Source of the DNA: JAJPXI01 sp045595705
GTDB taxonomy: Bacteria; Bacillota; Clostridia; Oscillospirales; Oscillospiraceae
NCBI GenBank assembly: GCA_045595705.1
Contig: JAZOBA010000129.1
Location: 1-5,857 of the forward strand
Length of the DNA stretch: 5,857 nucleotides
Reading direction: 5' to 3'
Position numbers and translations under genes: made by a program. Shown piece by piece: positions 5,637-5,857 of the stretch. Under the pieces are notes generated by a model. That model worked only from the letters and a program-made list of their open reading frames with translations, had not been told where the DNA came from and searched no databases. Positions within the stretch are counted from its first letter, which is position 1, and each line of letters opens with the position of its first letter.

Positions 5637-5657
5637 GTGCCAAAGGGGGGGAGAGTC

Positions 5658-5857
5658 ATGTCACGCTTGCTGACCCGGCGGTCGGTGCGGGATGCCTTGC
5701 TGGGCGTGGTGCTGGTGCTGGCAGCCGTCAGTCTGGTGGTGTGGCCCCAGCAGTCCATGGAGGCGGCCTCCGCCGGCCTTGGTCTGTGCGCCAATGTAAT
5801 TATTCCGTCGCTGTTCCCCTTCTTCGTGCTGTCCGGTTTGGTGGTGGAACTGGGCCT
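5658..5857 (+). CDS. ylbJ: Sporulation integral membrane protein YlbJ/SpoVV-like, N-terminal part
   Basis: Only the first 66 codons are in the window; the gene runs off the right end. It has a basic N terminus (MSRLLTRRSVRD), a first membrane segment at about 13-29 (ALLGVVLVLAAVSLVVW), and then the block GLCANVIIPSLFPFFVLSGL at 42-61. The block is characteristic of YlbJ and related nucleoside-recognition (Gate) domain membrane proteins. In Bacillus subtilis YlbJ (SpoVV) is made in the mother cell under sigma-E, sits in the outer forespore membrane and is needed to deliver dipicolinic acid to the spore. The Bacillus order ylbH(rsmD)-coaD-ylbJ is largely kept here, supporting the call. An A/G-rich ribosome site including a run of seven Gs (5645-5651) precedes ATG 5658. 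With only the N terminus visible, a paralogous Gate-domain protein (SpoIIM/SpmA-like families) remains possible but is less likely. Confidence 0.82.
   Translation, partial: MSRLLTRRSVRDALLGVVLVLAAVSLVVWPQQSMEAASAGLGLCANVIIPSLFPFFVLSGLVVELG

Overview
The window is a chimera of two kinds of DNA. Bases 1 to about 770 are AT-rich (17 of the first 60 bases are G or C) and look like plant nuclear DNA. The minus strand carries three exons of a plant-type M17 leucine aminopeptidase, separated by short GT-AG introns. From about 772 onward the DNA is GC-rich (38 of 60 bases in 4861-4920) and densely coding with strong Shine-Dalgarno sites. It looks like a Gram-positive chromosome of class Clostridia, most likely Oscillospiraceae/Ruminococcaceae-like. 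That placement rests on protein style, GC content and the rsmD-coaD-coiled-coil-ylbJ gene order, not on a search.

Layout: the plant leucine aminopeptidase remnant (minus, exons 532-658, 319-414 and 154-217) has a frameshifting 14-base deletion in its third exon. The switch to bacterial DNA falls somewhere in 659-772. The bacterial part then runs on the plus strand: an EcsC-family protein (786-1586), uvrC (1627-3480), rsmD (3515-4060), coaD (4068-4565, with a consensus-like promoter inside the end of rsmD) and a conserved clostridial coiled-coil protein (4565-5131). A strong hairpin terminator (5141-5175) closes this run. A small three-helix membrane protein of unknown family lies on the minus strand (5186-5509). 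Divergent from it is the start of a ylbJ/spoVV-type sporulation membrane protein (5658 to beyond the window).

The five plus-strand genes from 786 to 5131 are tightly spaced (gaps of 40, 34 and 7 bases, then a 1-base overlap) and could form one housekeeping operon. They cover nucleotide excision repair, 16S rRNA methylation, coenzyme A synthesis and a coiled-coil protein. The internal promoter would let coaD and the coiled-coil gene be expressed independently. ylbJ appears to have its own promoter resembling the mother-cell sporulation sigma-E class, suggesting a spore-forming lineage.

I see no new defence, mobile or RNA system. The notable points are the plant-bacterium junction (most simply an assembly or library chimera, or contamination), the decayed aminopeptidase exon, the promoter hidden in rsmD (it contains the only ATA codon in the bacterial genes here), the sigma-E-like site before ylbJ, and the two poorly understood small proteins.
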